Below, piece after piece: positions 25,418 to 37,968 of a stretch of 64,000 nt of DNA. Position 1 is the first letter of the stretch. Each line of letters opens with the position of its first letter. The stretch covers positions 75,393,689 through 75,457,688 of the forward strand of contig NC_044571.1 of the NCBI RefSeq assembly GCF_901933205.1. The letters are read 5' to 3'. Origin of the DNA: Camarhynchus parvulus (Eukaryota > Chordata > Aves > Passeriformes > Thraupidae). The notes under the pieces were generated by a model. The model was not told the DNA's origin, did not search any database, and saw nothing but the letters and a program-made list of their open reading frames with translations. Made by a program: the position numbers and the translations under genes.

Positions 25418-28000
25418 CTTTTACGCTCCATTTCTCTGAATGAAACAATATATCCATTTACACAGCTGTTTAAGGAGATATTTCCGGTTTTATAAGACTT
25501 TAGAGCTCAAAGTAAAATTTGAAGCTATAGCTTAATTACTTTGGTAAATACTGTGAAAGTATTAATTAGTGCAGGGCAACTGTGTCTTTACTGTGTCACA
25601 AGAGGGAGCAGGTTTCTGTGTGACATCCCTTCTGCCAGAACTACGCGCTTCCATCCTGTTTCTCACAGCTTGCCTGCTGTTCCCTCATTGCTGAGAATGC
25701 AGCCTAAGACTCAGCTGGCATTGAAACCTCTCTGACTTTCAGCCCTTGCCTGTGTCCCTTACCCCCTCTGCAAGAACAGGATCCATGGATGCTGATAGGA
25801 CGAAGGCACTTAAATGGCACTTGTAAGCAAATCATTCCTACTGCGTGTGGATCAGTAAGAGACAGTGTAGGTCTATGCCTGCTCTTTTCTTGTTCCATCA
25901 AGGCCACCTCAAAGCTGCACTTCCACTTATTAAGGATCTGAAGTAGGGTTGGACTCTATCCAGATACCTGCCTTCTCATCAAATACAAAGTAAACGTGGC
26001 AAGACATTATCCACACCTGTATCTTGCTTTATACAGAACAGGATCATGTATCATATACCTCTGACAACAGGAAGACCTTCTGGATAGCAGGTCTTCAGGG
26101 GAGGAAGGAGGAAAGTCAGCAGCATGCTGTAGATGGACAGCACAAGCCCTAGCTGAACCTTCTCCTAAAGAATAACTAAGAGTTTTACTTCATAGAGGTC
26201 CACAGGATACACATTACCCGGAGACCATAAAGCTAAAAGGAGTGCCAGAAAAGGTGGTTGACCTTAACTAATCACACATCCTGACAAAATTTAAGGAGAC
26301 TGGAAAATGGCAGCTGTTTTTTTGAAGAGAACCAACTTCTCATATGCAGAGCACCACCAATATATTTTCATATACACAGCAATAGTCCTACGAGAATTAA
26401 TAATGTTATTTGAAGCATTGCATTGATTCACTAAATTGGTAGAGATGTTTTCTACCTCTTTTTTTTGGAGTACAGTACTGTGGCTTCCACTCCATTAATG
26501 GCACAGTACATTTCTTTCATGCATCACCACAGGTGTATTCAAAATACCCCCCATATATCAAAATTCCTTTTAAGTACTCAGATCTCTCAGTTGCAGGGTA
26601 ATAAATACAGGTTGACATTACTCATCAATTTCTACTAGAGACTCTTAGTCATGTATTTGCGATGTGAGATGTAATAAATGTCAGCAATTAAATGCTCTGA
26701 ACAATTGAAAGGTTATATAACTGCTAAATTATTTTAGGAAAATAAATTCATGTTCATCTGGAATCTATAGTAATAACATAAGATTTTCAATAATAATACA
26801 AATTCCTTTTCAATAACGAAAACACTTTTCCATAATTATACACATATTACTCTATGTGGCATAATTAGAATTATGGAAGAACAGTAAATATAAAATTCAT
26901 GCTCTGAGTCCTGCTGAGCTGGATTATGAAAGAGAAAATTGTGTCTGTTGACAAACAATCAAGAAGCTACAGCTATAATTACAGCTGCACCTTGACAAAA
27001 AATCACACCCCACAGCCCACCTATTCTATATACAGTAGAAATTCCGCAGTCAGATGTATGACTGCAATATCGGGTGTACATACTTTTCTTTATCTTACTT
27101 GGGTAATGACAGCCTTGGATTTTTGGTGTACAAACTCAAGCATGATCCAGCAATTTGAGAGTTGCCAGTGTCCTCATACACCCTCCCCTACACCTTCTGT
27201 CTCTGTTGCTCTCAGAAACAAGGCAAAAAGCATCACTGGAACCATATATCTGATCACAGTTTTAGTAAGACAGAGAGCAGTTTTAACCTAAGTAAAAGGA
27301 TATGCAAGGAATAGTAGGAAGAGGTACAGAATCAGACAGTGACTTGCTGAAAATAAAAGCACATCAGAAACTAAGTAAAAAAAAAAAAGAATTGTAAAAA
27401 GCTGTTCTATTGAAGTCAATGAGATCATTGCAATTACATTTAATGAGGCAAAATTTGCTTCACATTTCCTGACCTTGACTTGTACCTTGTCTACTTTACT
27501 AGATTGCTCTACACTGTTCTTCATTATTAGTTTAATATTAATTTTAGCTTGAGAAATATCCATCACATAATAAAAAATAGTTATAAAAAAGGTAACGTTT
27601 TTCCTACAAAATTTCTCATTTTCAAGTACAGACAGAAGAGCAAGAGTATTTATTTAAATAAATACTATATTTAGTCACTACATTAAGGGTCAATTAGCTA
27701 GTCCTTTTGATTTCTGATGGATTTCATTAAAGAAATTGTTGTTTCTCTTTAAGCAATCCCATCTATGATTCAGTATGAGATTTCTGTGCTAGTATTAATT
27801 CCTGTGGAGTATTCAATTCAGCAACATGTTTTTTGCCTGATTTTTAAACTTGACATTGTTCAGATACCATAATTTCTAAGTCATGCTGATGTCATCTGTG
27901 AATATTAATTCCCTATGTCAAGTTTCTGCTAGAACAATCTCCCAAGTTTTGAAATTATTCAGCTGCCATTCATGATGAGTATGAAATGTCATTATATGAA

Positions 28001-28838
28001 TCACAGAATAACAGAATGGTTGGGGTTGGAAGGGACCTCTAGAGATCACCTAGTCCAAAACCCCTGCCAAAGCAGGTTCACCCAGAGCAGGCCACACAGC
28101 ATCACCTCCAGACAGGTTCTCAGTATCTCCAGAAGAGGAGATATTCAACCACATCTTCTCTGGCAGCCTGTTCCAGTTTTATGTCACCCTCATATTTAGG
28201 AAGTTCTTCCTCAGATGGAACATCCTGTGATTCAGTTTGTGCCCACTGCCCCCTGTCCTGTCACTGGGCACCACTGAAGACATTCTGGCCCCATCTTCTT
28301 GATACCCACCCTTAAGATACCCGTAAACAGTGATAAAATCCCTCAGTTGTCCCTTCTCCAGGTGAAACAGACCTAACTCAACCTTTTCTTGTAAGACAGA
28401 TGCTCCAGTTCCAGGCATCATAGTCCTCCCTTGAGCCCCCTCCAACAGCTCCTCATCTTTCTTGAACTGAGGAGCCCATCCCGGGACACAGCACTCCAGA
28501 TTTGCCTCAGCAGAGGGACAGGAGCAACTCCCTGACCTGTTGGCACTGCTCTTTCTGATGCACCTCAGGATCCCACTGGCCTTCTTGGGCACAAGAACAC
28601 TGCTGGCTCATGGACAGCTGGTTGTTCACCAGGACCCCCAGGTCCTTCTCCACAGAGTTGCTCTCCGGCAGGTCACCCCCAGTCTCTGCTGGTGCCTGGG
28701 GTTGTTCCTCCCCAGGTGCAGAATTCTGCATTTGCCTTTGCTGAACTGCATTAGCTTGCCCTCTGCCCAACTTCCCAGCCTGTCCAGGTCTCACTGAATG
28801 TCAGCACAGCCCTCTGCGGTATCAGTCACTCCTCCCAC
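28001..28838 (-). mobile_element. CR1 LINE copy, 0.84 kb, longest well-preserved 3' end
   Basis: The plus strand opens with the 8-bp tail motif (tcacagaataacagaatggt) and gttggaagggacctctagag. The minus strand encodes ORF2 C-terminal pieces: [20 protein letters not shown] upstream, then in another frame LGLFHLEKGQLRDFITVYGY and ARMSSVVPSDRTGGSGHKLN. At least one frameshift separates them, so the copy is non-functional. The short word atgaa flanks both ends (27996-28000, 28839-28843) and may be a target-site duplication or chance. Confidence 0.92.
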
Positions 28839-29574
28839 ATGAAAGTAAGTATGAATACAGGCACAGATCATTCCTAGGCATTTTTAAATACTCCCTGTAG
28901 TATAATACTGTGCACTGGAGCTCTGTACAAAAACAAATTTATATTTATAGCAGCAATCTGCAAGATGAGATTTTTACTGAGATTAAGAAAAAACATACAA
29001 GCTTTATACTATATCAAAGAACTGCATCAACAATTTTCTCATGGGAATTACAGCTTATAAAATCTTAAATTAAGAGTTACCTTTTAGTCACAGAAGCCCT
29101 CTAAATACCATTATTTGCAACTCTGCATCTTTACATTTCAAAATATATGTGAAAAAGCTGTATTATTAATGATGACTTCACTGAAGAAAATTTCTGAAGT
29201 GCTGATTAACAGCCCATATTGCAAACACAGGTAAAAATTATTATTTCTATTTATATATATGTTGAGGATAGCCATGAAGTAAACTGCAGAATTAAGATTT
29301 TGGACTTAAGGAAATAAGACACTAGTTTAATGGACATAAGGGAGAGAGAAAATATGATACAGTATAGTAAGCAGAGGGAAAATTTGAGGACAGTACATTA
29401 ATTTCAGTTGATTAAATATGAGAAATAAAAGATTATTTTTGAATGAGCTTCAGAACAAGTCGCCTCACTGTGTAGAAAGGCCAGGATTTTTAGCAAAATG
29501 ACTGAGTAAGCATGGAGTATCTCTGTGAAAGATAAAAAAAATAAGGAACATATAAGAAGTAAAATCAAGGACAG

Positions 29575-29640
29575 TGAAAGAACTGCTCGGGCAATTCAAG
29601 ATGAAATTAGAAAAGCCAAAAGCCCAGCTGGAGATAGGAC
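29575..29640 (+). mobile_element. Possible CR1 ORF2 fragment
   Basis: A plus-strand stretch with IRKAKSPAGD-like coding (attagaaaagccaaaagccc) resembles the CR1 ORF2 segment that reads VRKAKAHLE. It is short and diverged, and may belong with the plus-oriented fragment at 29882-29995. Confidence 0.4.
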
Positions 29641-29881
29641 CAGAAGGAAACAATTAGGTGTGAAATGGGTTTCAACACACATGAAAAAGTTCAAAGAAAA
29701 CATGAGGCATTGGCCAAATGTAAGAGAACATAAGTGATGCATTGTACATAAAACCTGAAGTATTCTAAGGCCTCTGTGCATGGTGTAGGAAGCAAAGGAG
29801 CAGATAATATTGGGAAATAAACAGCCCATGCAAAGAACATGAACATACTAACAAGGACTTTAATCCAGCTGTTGGCTGGTT

Positions 29882-29995
29882 AGCAGTGGTGCTCCTGATG
29901 CTCACAAGTGTGGCCAATTCTGTTTAATATCTTTATCAATGATCTCAACGAGGAGATTGAGTGCACTCTCAGCGCCCTGGCAGATAGTGGGCAAG
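29882..29995 (+). mobile_element. CR1 LINE fragment, RT region around FNIFINDL
   Basis: The plus strand contains ctgtttaatatctttatcaa and tgatctcaacgaggagattg, then agtgcactctcagc. This matches CR1 reverse-transcriptase sequence coding LFNIFINDLDEGIECTLS, with frameshifts. About 110 bp. Confidence 0.75.
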
Positions 29996-31857
29996 TCTCA
30001 CAAGCACACTCTCTGCCATTAATGTGAATGATAGCCTTGCCTGAGGATGCATAATGGTGGGAACCATTCACTTGCTTTAGCAGTTGAATGAAATAAAACT
30101 GGTAACGAACAAATGAAATTTTGAAATGTGTTGGTCTTTCACTGCCCTGGAAAATGAAATAAGGAAAAAAAATATGTCTACTAATTAATAAAATCCCTCT
30201 TTTGTTTTTGAGACAAGCACAATAACTTGCATACTTTAGGATGCTTGAAATTTCACTTCCTTATCCTGAACTTTTCAATTTGAAATTGAATACTTAGATG
30301 TGATATGCAAGTGTAACAACTACATTTACATTCTTACAATACTCAATGTGGAAATGACAAAAACAACTATTTTCAAAATCCTGTTCTAATAAAAATCTAA
30401 TTTTTCAAGCAGTCCAGTTTTCAGAAGAAAAGAAACCCTCCTGTATTCTGAGTAAGCAACACTTCATAGTTACAAGTATTTTCTTTAATCTCTTAAATGC
30501 TCGTTAAAATGTTCATTATACAAGTATTAGAAATGCTGCTGACATTATTACAAAGCTTGATTCAAAGGTCAATGGAAAGAAATAGGTAATTCCAAAAGGT
30601 GATTCACTCCTTTATTTTAGATGCCTATCTAAGACTGGCACAAATTATTCCCTATAGCTGCTTGTCTTTCCTTAGTAACAAAAAATAAAATGGATGACTA
30701 GCTAAGAAGAGGTGGATAATAGTCATGTGATTGAAGCTAGTTGAGAGGTATTACACTGGGGTTTCTTTGTTTTAATTTCAATTGGCTTTGAATTTGGCTT
30801 ATCATATTTTTCTATCACAGTACCTAAATACTTAAAAGAAAAACAAACTCATAAGAAATTATTCCAATATCAGTATGGGGAATTTGAAGATGCTTGAATC
30901 AATAAATACATCACAAGTTTTTCCAGCAGGATTTAAACAAAATATCCTCTAAGAGCTGAACTAGAAATCTAACAAAATCTTTCTGTGTATTTCAAAGATA
31001 AACTCTAATTCCACAATATCTGTTTTTAAAATACCATTGACTTGTGGGAAATGTTAGAATAACATTTAGAATAAAAAATTTGGTGTTAACACAGGAGGTA
31101 TTTTAAGAAATATTAAAACACTAACTGAAGATAATATCAGTGAATAAACCAGGATTTCACACATCTACATAATTCACTCCCTGGTAGGTATGAATTCGGT
31201 ATCTCGGAGCTGGACTCTAATACACAAGGAGCCTAGATAACAATTAGATTAGGCACATAACTCTGAGAACAATAAAGCTCTGTTAGATGACTATCACACT
31301 TAAAAAATATTTTTTATATTTTATTAGTTTTGCTGCCAATGTGTAGTGACTAGCCAAAAAATATGTCTGTTCTGGTAAATAAAAGGGAAAGTTTGTGACT
31401 TCCAAGCAAGAAGAAAAATTTTAAAAAATTAAATCTGAGAAAAATAAATTACCTTGTGTCCTCTACCCTGTCACAGAAAATGATATAAAAATTTGGATTC
31501 TATTTGAGACTATAAAATTAGTATGAAAAAGGTTCTTAAAGCAAGTAATTCTGTTGCAAAATCTGAACCACTTAAACTGCAGAGTATCACTGGTCTGGTT
31601 GAAAAGCAAATAAAATTACACAGGACAAAATACAGGAAGAGAAATACTTCCAGCAAGTTCAGTTGAAGTGAACTGGAACCCAGTTAATATTTAGGTTATA
31701 AGTATTCAGACCTCAAAATTTTTAATTCATATAAAAATCTACAAATAAATAATTTTTGTAGTATTTCTTTGAAAATTTGGTGAAAAGCTACAGTCTGTGG
31801 ACTCTTCAGCAATGAGTCCCAAAGGATTCTTTTACATCTCTGATGTCCTTAAGTATT

Positions 31858-32310
31858 TTGAAGGTGTATTGGGCTGACGTTGGCTAGCCACCAGGTGCCC
31901 ACCACAGGTGTTCTATCACTCCCCTTCCCAGCTGGACAGGGAAAAGAAAATGTAAGTTGGTTCATGGGTCGAGCCAAGGACAGGGAGAGATCACTCACCA
32001 GTTACCATCACGAGCAAAACAGACTTGAATTGTGGAAATTAATTTAATTTATTGCTAATCAAATCAGATTAGGATAATGAGAAAATAATCTTCAAATCCC
32101 TTCTCACTATCCCTCATTTCTTCCTGGGCTCAACTTTATTCCTGAAATCTCTACCTCCTCCAATCCGAGTAGTGCAGAGCAACAGAGAATGGGGGCTGTG
32201 GTCAGTTCATCACACATTGTCTCTGTCTCCTCACTGTCTTTCCCTGCTCCAGCACAGGGCTCCACTCACTTGAGATAGTACTCCATTCACTTTAAAAAGC
32301 AAGTTCAATT
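31858..32310. mobile_element. Avian ERV-like LTR or internal fragment
   Basis: This GC-richer block (ccaccaggtgcccaccacag, ctatcactccccttcccagc, agggagagatcactcaccag, aaattaatttaatttattgc) resembles a repeat common in bird genomes that I associate with ERV-type LTR retrotransposons. No coding capacity remains. The exact family, ends and orientation need a repeat-library search. Confidence 0.55.
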
Positions 32311-35282
32311 AGGCATGCATAATCAATCTAAGGAGGTCATAAAAAGCTACTGCAAATCCACAGATTTGCCTTCCACTTGTGCCATCACTGAGATGGTGGA
32401 CATAAAAGAATCAAGATGCTGTCCAAGTACAGAGAGACTGTAACTATCCTTTATCTTTGCATGATAATGTGAGAGTACTCATTCATTTATGAAAATATCC
32501 AAAACAACCTAATCTTCAACCTCACTGAGACTTAACCTATCTCATATGATACTCTCTGTGAAGCATTATAATGTATAAAAGAATGCTGAATTCCTGAGGC
32601 AAGATATTATTAGAATTATTAAACATTGTATTGTATACAAAAACAAGCAATGAGCAAACCATGTGCTAGCCATATTCATTATCATTGGCAGTCATATTTG
32701 AAGAATCTGGTGCAACTTGCCAGCTACTGATTGTCTTTTTTCTCAAAATAATTTACTGCATTAGTGAAGAATGTTTAGATTACCCAGTTGAGCGATCATA
32801 TATAGCTACTACTTACAGGCTGCAGTCATTTGCATTTGGCAGGATTTGTTGGGATCACTCAACACATGCTACACTCTCTAGAGTGCCTGCAGTGAATATG
32901 TCTGCTGTGCTAAGAAAGAAGACAAAACAATACCTCTGCATTTTCATTTCATCCTCCTAGGGTGGTTACTGGCAATAAGTCATATTAGTTGCAGGTATGG
33001 TAAATCCTGCACAGAACAGGATAGTTCTTATTGCTTTTCCAAAGTTTAAAAATACATATGCAGGTCTGTCTGCATCAAATCTGTCAAAATTCCATTTATC
33101 ACATAGGATAAATTTTATTTTGACGATGACACATGTATAGTTCTAGTAAATTACAATGAAGGATGAGATTTATTGATAAGAATTCATAAAAGCACAAAAC
33201 TAAGAGTAAGAGATGAGTCCACTGTCACCAAAAGCCCACTTTGCAAGTGTCTAAATTGCACACTCTTCTCATTGCACAGGAAGCCTAAAGCAAAGCTCCA
33301 TATATTTTGATTGGTCTAATCATTGGTTATAACTTAGACTGGGAGCTGGATCGCCTGAATATAGGCCAATATGCAGGCAAAATACAGAGTTTATCAGATC
33401 AGGAGGAAGGAGTATGACTGCAACTAACGCGTGATGACTGTTGCTGAGTATGAGGAAACTGAGCTGCAGTACAGAAACTCTCTACAGGTGAGCAACAGGT
33501 AGGATGAGGTATACTGACTCCTGCAGCTGCACTAGCAGTGGAGATTTTTTTTTATTTTAATGCACTGTTCTGCAAAGAGAACATAGCAAGGGATGTGAGA
33601 TTATTCATTACCATATTCAACATAAGAGATGCGTCAAAGGCTTATTCTAACATCAGGTGAGGCAGAAACAAAGAGACACAGTGAACTCTGGAAATCCAGG
33701 CTCTAAATCTTTACCCATCTTCATCTACTTAGAGCAACTAAGCACATCATTCAGAAAAAAAACACTAAGTCATGCTTCTAAGAAGATCATGTCTTTTTAA
33801 ACAAAATTTGTTTACCTGTATGAATTCAGTATTAATTCTCTCTGAATTACACTACAGAATACTGCAACACATAATTTCTAATAAATCAATTAGTAATTTC
33901 CAGTGTAAAAATAATACTGGTAGCAATATTCAGCTTTTAAACTAGAAAAGTTCTCTGCTGATAAGAAGCTGTGAATATAGTAACACAACAACACTTGCAA
34001 AATTTCTGAAAAGAGATCCTTTCTTTTTATTGATGTTTTGGCTTTGCCCAAACACTGGTAATGCAAAGGTTACAGAAGAGATATCTGCATGACTTTAAAA
34101 TGCTGCACTGTGCTGCAGCCTATTTCTACTAAAGTGTGTTGCTGCAGCAACACCAGCTACCGCTTCTAGGCATGAAAAATTAATAATATTCATAGAAAGT
34201 CTTGAGAATCAGTGAAGTAGTGGACATGGTACTACATTTCACCTTTCTAATGCTAGAGACATGGCAGCTGAACTGGTATCAACTGATTTCTGACTACCCT
34301 TGTCCATTACCTTTAGCTTGGTAATGGATTTCTGAGAAACACTCCTCTTAGAAAACAACCACTGAATTTCCAGTTGTGAACCATGGGATCACCTATGGAT
34401 CTAAAACAGCTGCCAAACTGTCAGAAATGGAAAGAGAATAGCATTCACAGTGAGGAAGAAGCACAGTTTAAGAAAAATCTTGCATTTCTTTTACTTAAAT
34501 TGCCTAAGACTTAAAGAAATACTGCAAAATATTATCGGAAGGATGAGAAAATATCTCATATGACAAAAAAAAAACATCTCACAGAACTGTAACTAGAGCA
34601 GTCTCACATTTTCAAGATCATAACCCATAGTTTATAGCTTATAATCAATGCTATGGCAGACCAGAAGAATGTGAGTTTACATGTCAATGCACTCATTATC
34701 TACTTCCCTTCACATGGGAACTCTGAGTCTATTCTGATTTTCAAATATTAGCATTTTTAACAACTGCAGATTTTAATAAGTTATGCAAGCCCAGCTGAAA
34801 TAATAATCAGCAGTCTACAGTGAATCTGAGAGAAACAAAAGCATCTAAATGGATGTTTATGTAAATGAGTTTAAGACAAAATCAAAGAGAGATACATTTA
34901 ATCTTGGAGCATACATTAGCTTTGTATTAGACAAGTTATTACCTTATGCACCTTCATCCTACTGATTTGTCTTTACATGCCTTTATGTTTGCATGTTCTA
35001 AAGAAACCACAAATAGTTTGACAATACAGCTATGGATTTAAGTGAGAAGAAATATTTAAACAAATTTACAAGTACTGTATTTGACTGGCAACAAATGCAA
35101 TACTCAAAGGCTTCTTTTTTTTTTTCAGTAGATCAGAGGTCTTACCAATAGGAAATTTCTGCTTGGAGCCCTTTTTAAGTGACTGTGAGCAAACAATTAG
35201 ATACTTTTTTTAAACTGCAATTCTTAGTCTTGAATTCATAGGAAATTTCAGTTATAGGGAACTTACAACTGATTTTGCCAAG

Positions 35283-35335
35283 AATGGTTGGACCAGATGA
35301 ACACTGAAGCTTCTGCCAACCTATGATTCTGTAAT
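35283..35335 (+). mobile_element. CR1 LINE extreme 3' end
   Basis: The sequence aatggttggaccagatgaac followed by ttctgccaacctatgattct is the sense-strand CR1 3' terminus, including the ATTCT-G tail unit. Only about 50 bp remain, in plus orientation. Confidence 0.75.
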
Positions 35336-35994
35336 TTTATTTTTTCCCCTCTATAATTTGTCTGTACATAGGACATCACACCAGGGCTGGGCAGGAAATT
35401 ACAGAGAGCCTTGATATATAGAACACCTCACTTCACAGTTCCAATTTAAGAGTCTCAAATCCATCAACTTTCACATTATCTGACACAACTAATTTACCAG
35501 TCAAATAAACTATGCTGAAGAGTATTTAAAAGATTTGTACTGTTTAACTGCGCCTATACAGTAATTGTATGCTCTCATTCAGACTTCACTTAAAAATCGT
35601 ATTTCTATTTGGAATGGAATTTTTTGACTAATTGGAAGAACTCTGGAACTTCTGGAAAAATTCTTCAGAATTTCTATTTCAGCAAAAGCATAAAATCTTA
35701 CCCATATTCCACGTGCAAAACTATCGTACCACTCTTCAATGTGAACTGAATTATATTATTGGAAACTTTCTCAATAATTATCTGTTCATTTGAGTTCTAA
35801 ATTAATATTCTTGTAACTAAAGATTATATGTTATTATATTAAAATATTCTACAGATAAAAATCAAAATAATAAAAATACACCAATTTACTCTGACTTTCT
35901 TATGGAAACGGCATTTATGAACAGGTGGTTGGGTTCTTCATCTTATAATGGCTGCAGAAAAGATTCAGAGGTCAATGAAAAATGCCAACTTTAC

Positions 35995-36099
35995 CTGGGA
36001 ACTGATGATACGCTGTGATGAACGAGCAATATTAGCTGGCAGGCCAAAAAAGTCAGGTTTATCATCTTCTGGGAGGCTTTCAATAATATGACGATAATC
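35995..36099 (-). CDS. DYNC2H1: DYNC2H1 exon: C-terminal domain, FFGLPANIARSSQ
   Basis: This exon has 35 codons (538-572), phase 0, acceptor ttttcttcttatgcag and donor gtaaag. It encodes DYRHIIESLPEDDKPDFFGL and then PANIARSSQRIISSQ. The LP--D-P---GLP-NA/I-R pattern is the standard start of the dynein C-terminal domain. It is followed by the largest complete intron of the window, nearly 17 kb. Confidence 0.97.
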
Positions 36100-37756
36100 C
36101 TGCATAAGAAGAAAAGAATAGACAGAACAGAGGGAACTTTTTATTCCACTCATGAAAATTAATATGCTGAAAAGAATTTCATTAAGTGCAGAGCACAACA
36201 CAAAGATTAAAATAAGTACATACGACATGACATATTATGGTAACCTCATTTATAGATTTCTTAATTTTATTTATCAGAAACTGTCTCCTTTTATGCAACA
36301 TTTTCACTCTAAAAGACCAAAAAGCAATTCTGATTACAGTGATGCTATCAAATGAAAACAAAAATATGCCAATACTGTTCCTGAAAAGTAGGTACAATAT
36401 TTCTGTTGAAAACTTAAAGGTAGGATTAATGACAATACAGAAAAAAAAAACTTTGGCATTTGGAATTCTAATAAAACACATATTTATAAAATTAAGAACA
36501 CTCACTTCTATTCAAATCTACAAAAATATTCACTCAAAGAAAGTGAAATAGTTTAGATAAAAATAGGTTTGCATAATAATTGGAGATGCAGAATAGTATC
36601 GATAGTGGTTACAGTGTAATAGTCGCTAGTGATGCTATCTTGCATAAAACAGAGCCTTGCAGACTAAGGTAGACTAACGGTGTTGGACATCTCTTTTGTT
36701 GTGATTTAAAGGCAAAATGTTTACAATCTGAAAGTCTGGCTACACCCTGTTGCTTATGTGCCATGTGCTTGTGTCTTTGCTTGCAGGAGTAAGCAAATTG
36801 TGCTGGATATGCACAGTTCACTTTAACATGAAATCTCACTTTAGAGGTAACAACAGTAGCAGAACTCTACACCAAACACTGAGGAAATACTACTTGAAGG
36901 CACAGAACCATAAATTCTTACATACATAATCATGTAAGATATCAAGAGGTATTAATGCTGTGCAGGATAGAAAAAAAGATTCATTTACTTGACCATATTA
37001 TCTACAAGAACAGTGACCAGCCTGGTTTGTTTATCCCTTCTGTTTTTATTACCTCAGCACATCTATAGAAAATAAAAAATAATGGTCATAATAAAGTAAT
37101 AAAAGAAAAAACCCAAACCAAACCTGAGCAGTCAAAATCCAGGTAGAGAATGCCAAATCACAGCAATTTACTATAACTGAGATAATACTATTTATTTATA
37201 TCCGTTCATATTAGAGGTCTAGTATGGAGTCCTCCATTAGAATGCAAGCGAATCTTAATCACAGTAACAAAAATAATTATATTGTGAAAGGACAGGGGAC
37301 ATCAGTTGTTTAGACTGTTGAATTCCTTCTCTTTTATACTAGAGAAATACTGAAGAAGAATCAGAATCCAAATTTATCACCAAATTTTGGAAGCAAGAAG
37401 GTATTTTTCAGATTTTCCTGTTTCATCCAGAAGTTGTAGGAATATTTAGCAGTCTTTAAAAAACACTTTTATGTTAAAATACTAATTATATAAAACATAA
37501 TTATATCTTTGTCATAAATTAACCCAATTTCTTTTACACAACTCTTCATAGCTAGGCTGCTCTGCACCACAGTCCAATCAGATACCATAAAACAGAATAG
37601 TAAACTGACAGAGTTAATGCTCCATGCTAGAGAGATACTTTTCTGAAGAAACAGAGGTATCCTTTGGATTGTAACTTGGGTTTTCTTTGTGGAAATATTT
37701 CAAGAATAATTCTTGAAAATTAATAATTTTTTAGGTGATAGAAGATGTATACCTAC
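36100..37756 (-). other. Intron, 1.7 kb
   Basis: This is a phase-0 GT-AG intron. It is very AT-rich, with overlapping chance ORFs on both strands around 36150-36550 that have no recognisable product. No repeat family was recognised. Confidence 0.9.
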
Positions 37757-37968
37757 CAAAATGCTGCAGGAATTCGGTAAAGAGATGGAACATGGGAAAG
37801 TATTCATCTTCTTGCCTCTGGTATTTAAACTGCCAATGATTCGTGAACTGAAAAGCTGCTCCAAGTAGGACCGAAGAACTCTCATATCAAAGTAATTATC
37901 TACACGACCTCCATAAATTGCATTTTCAAACAAGCCATGAACAAATTCCCACTGAAAATCTTTGGAAC
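37757..37968 (-). CDS. DYNC2H1: DYNC2H1 exon: YGGRVDNYFD
   Basis: This is the largest exon in the window, 212 nt: two bases of the split Gly codon and then 70 codons (to 537). The acceptor is aattcatag and the donor gtaggt. It encodes SKDFQWEFVHGLFENAIYGG, then RVDNYFDMRVLRSYLEQLF, a variable loop, and ISLPNSCSIL. The IYGGRVDN-FD motif is universal in dynein heavy chains and marks the AAA6/C-terminal-domain boundary. The loop around TRGKKMNTFPC differs from mammals as expected. Confidence 0.97.

Larger units (their letters stand above)
19051..35994 (-). other. Intron, 16.9 kb, main repeat reservoir
   Basis: This is a phase-0 GT-AG intron. It holds a 23-bp tandem duplication (19382-19427), CR1 fragments in both orientations (20272-20486, 20513-20848, 22501-22715, 28001-28838, 29575-29640, 29882-29995, 35283-35335), an LTR-like element (25068-25417) and an ERV-like fragment (31858-32310). 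No exon was found inside it; the reading frame joins cleanly across it. Confidence 0.9.

Noticed and set aside
28540..28797. 85-codon plus-strand ORF
   Set aside because: It is the antisense shadow of CR1 ORF2 in the copy at 28001-28838.
36152..36551. Overlapping ORFs of about 67-107 codons on both strands
   Set aside because: They overlap each other, are AT-rich and low-complexity, and match nothing known. They lie in a short intron next to a confirmed exon.
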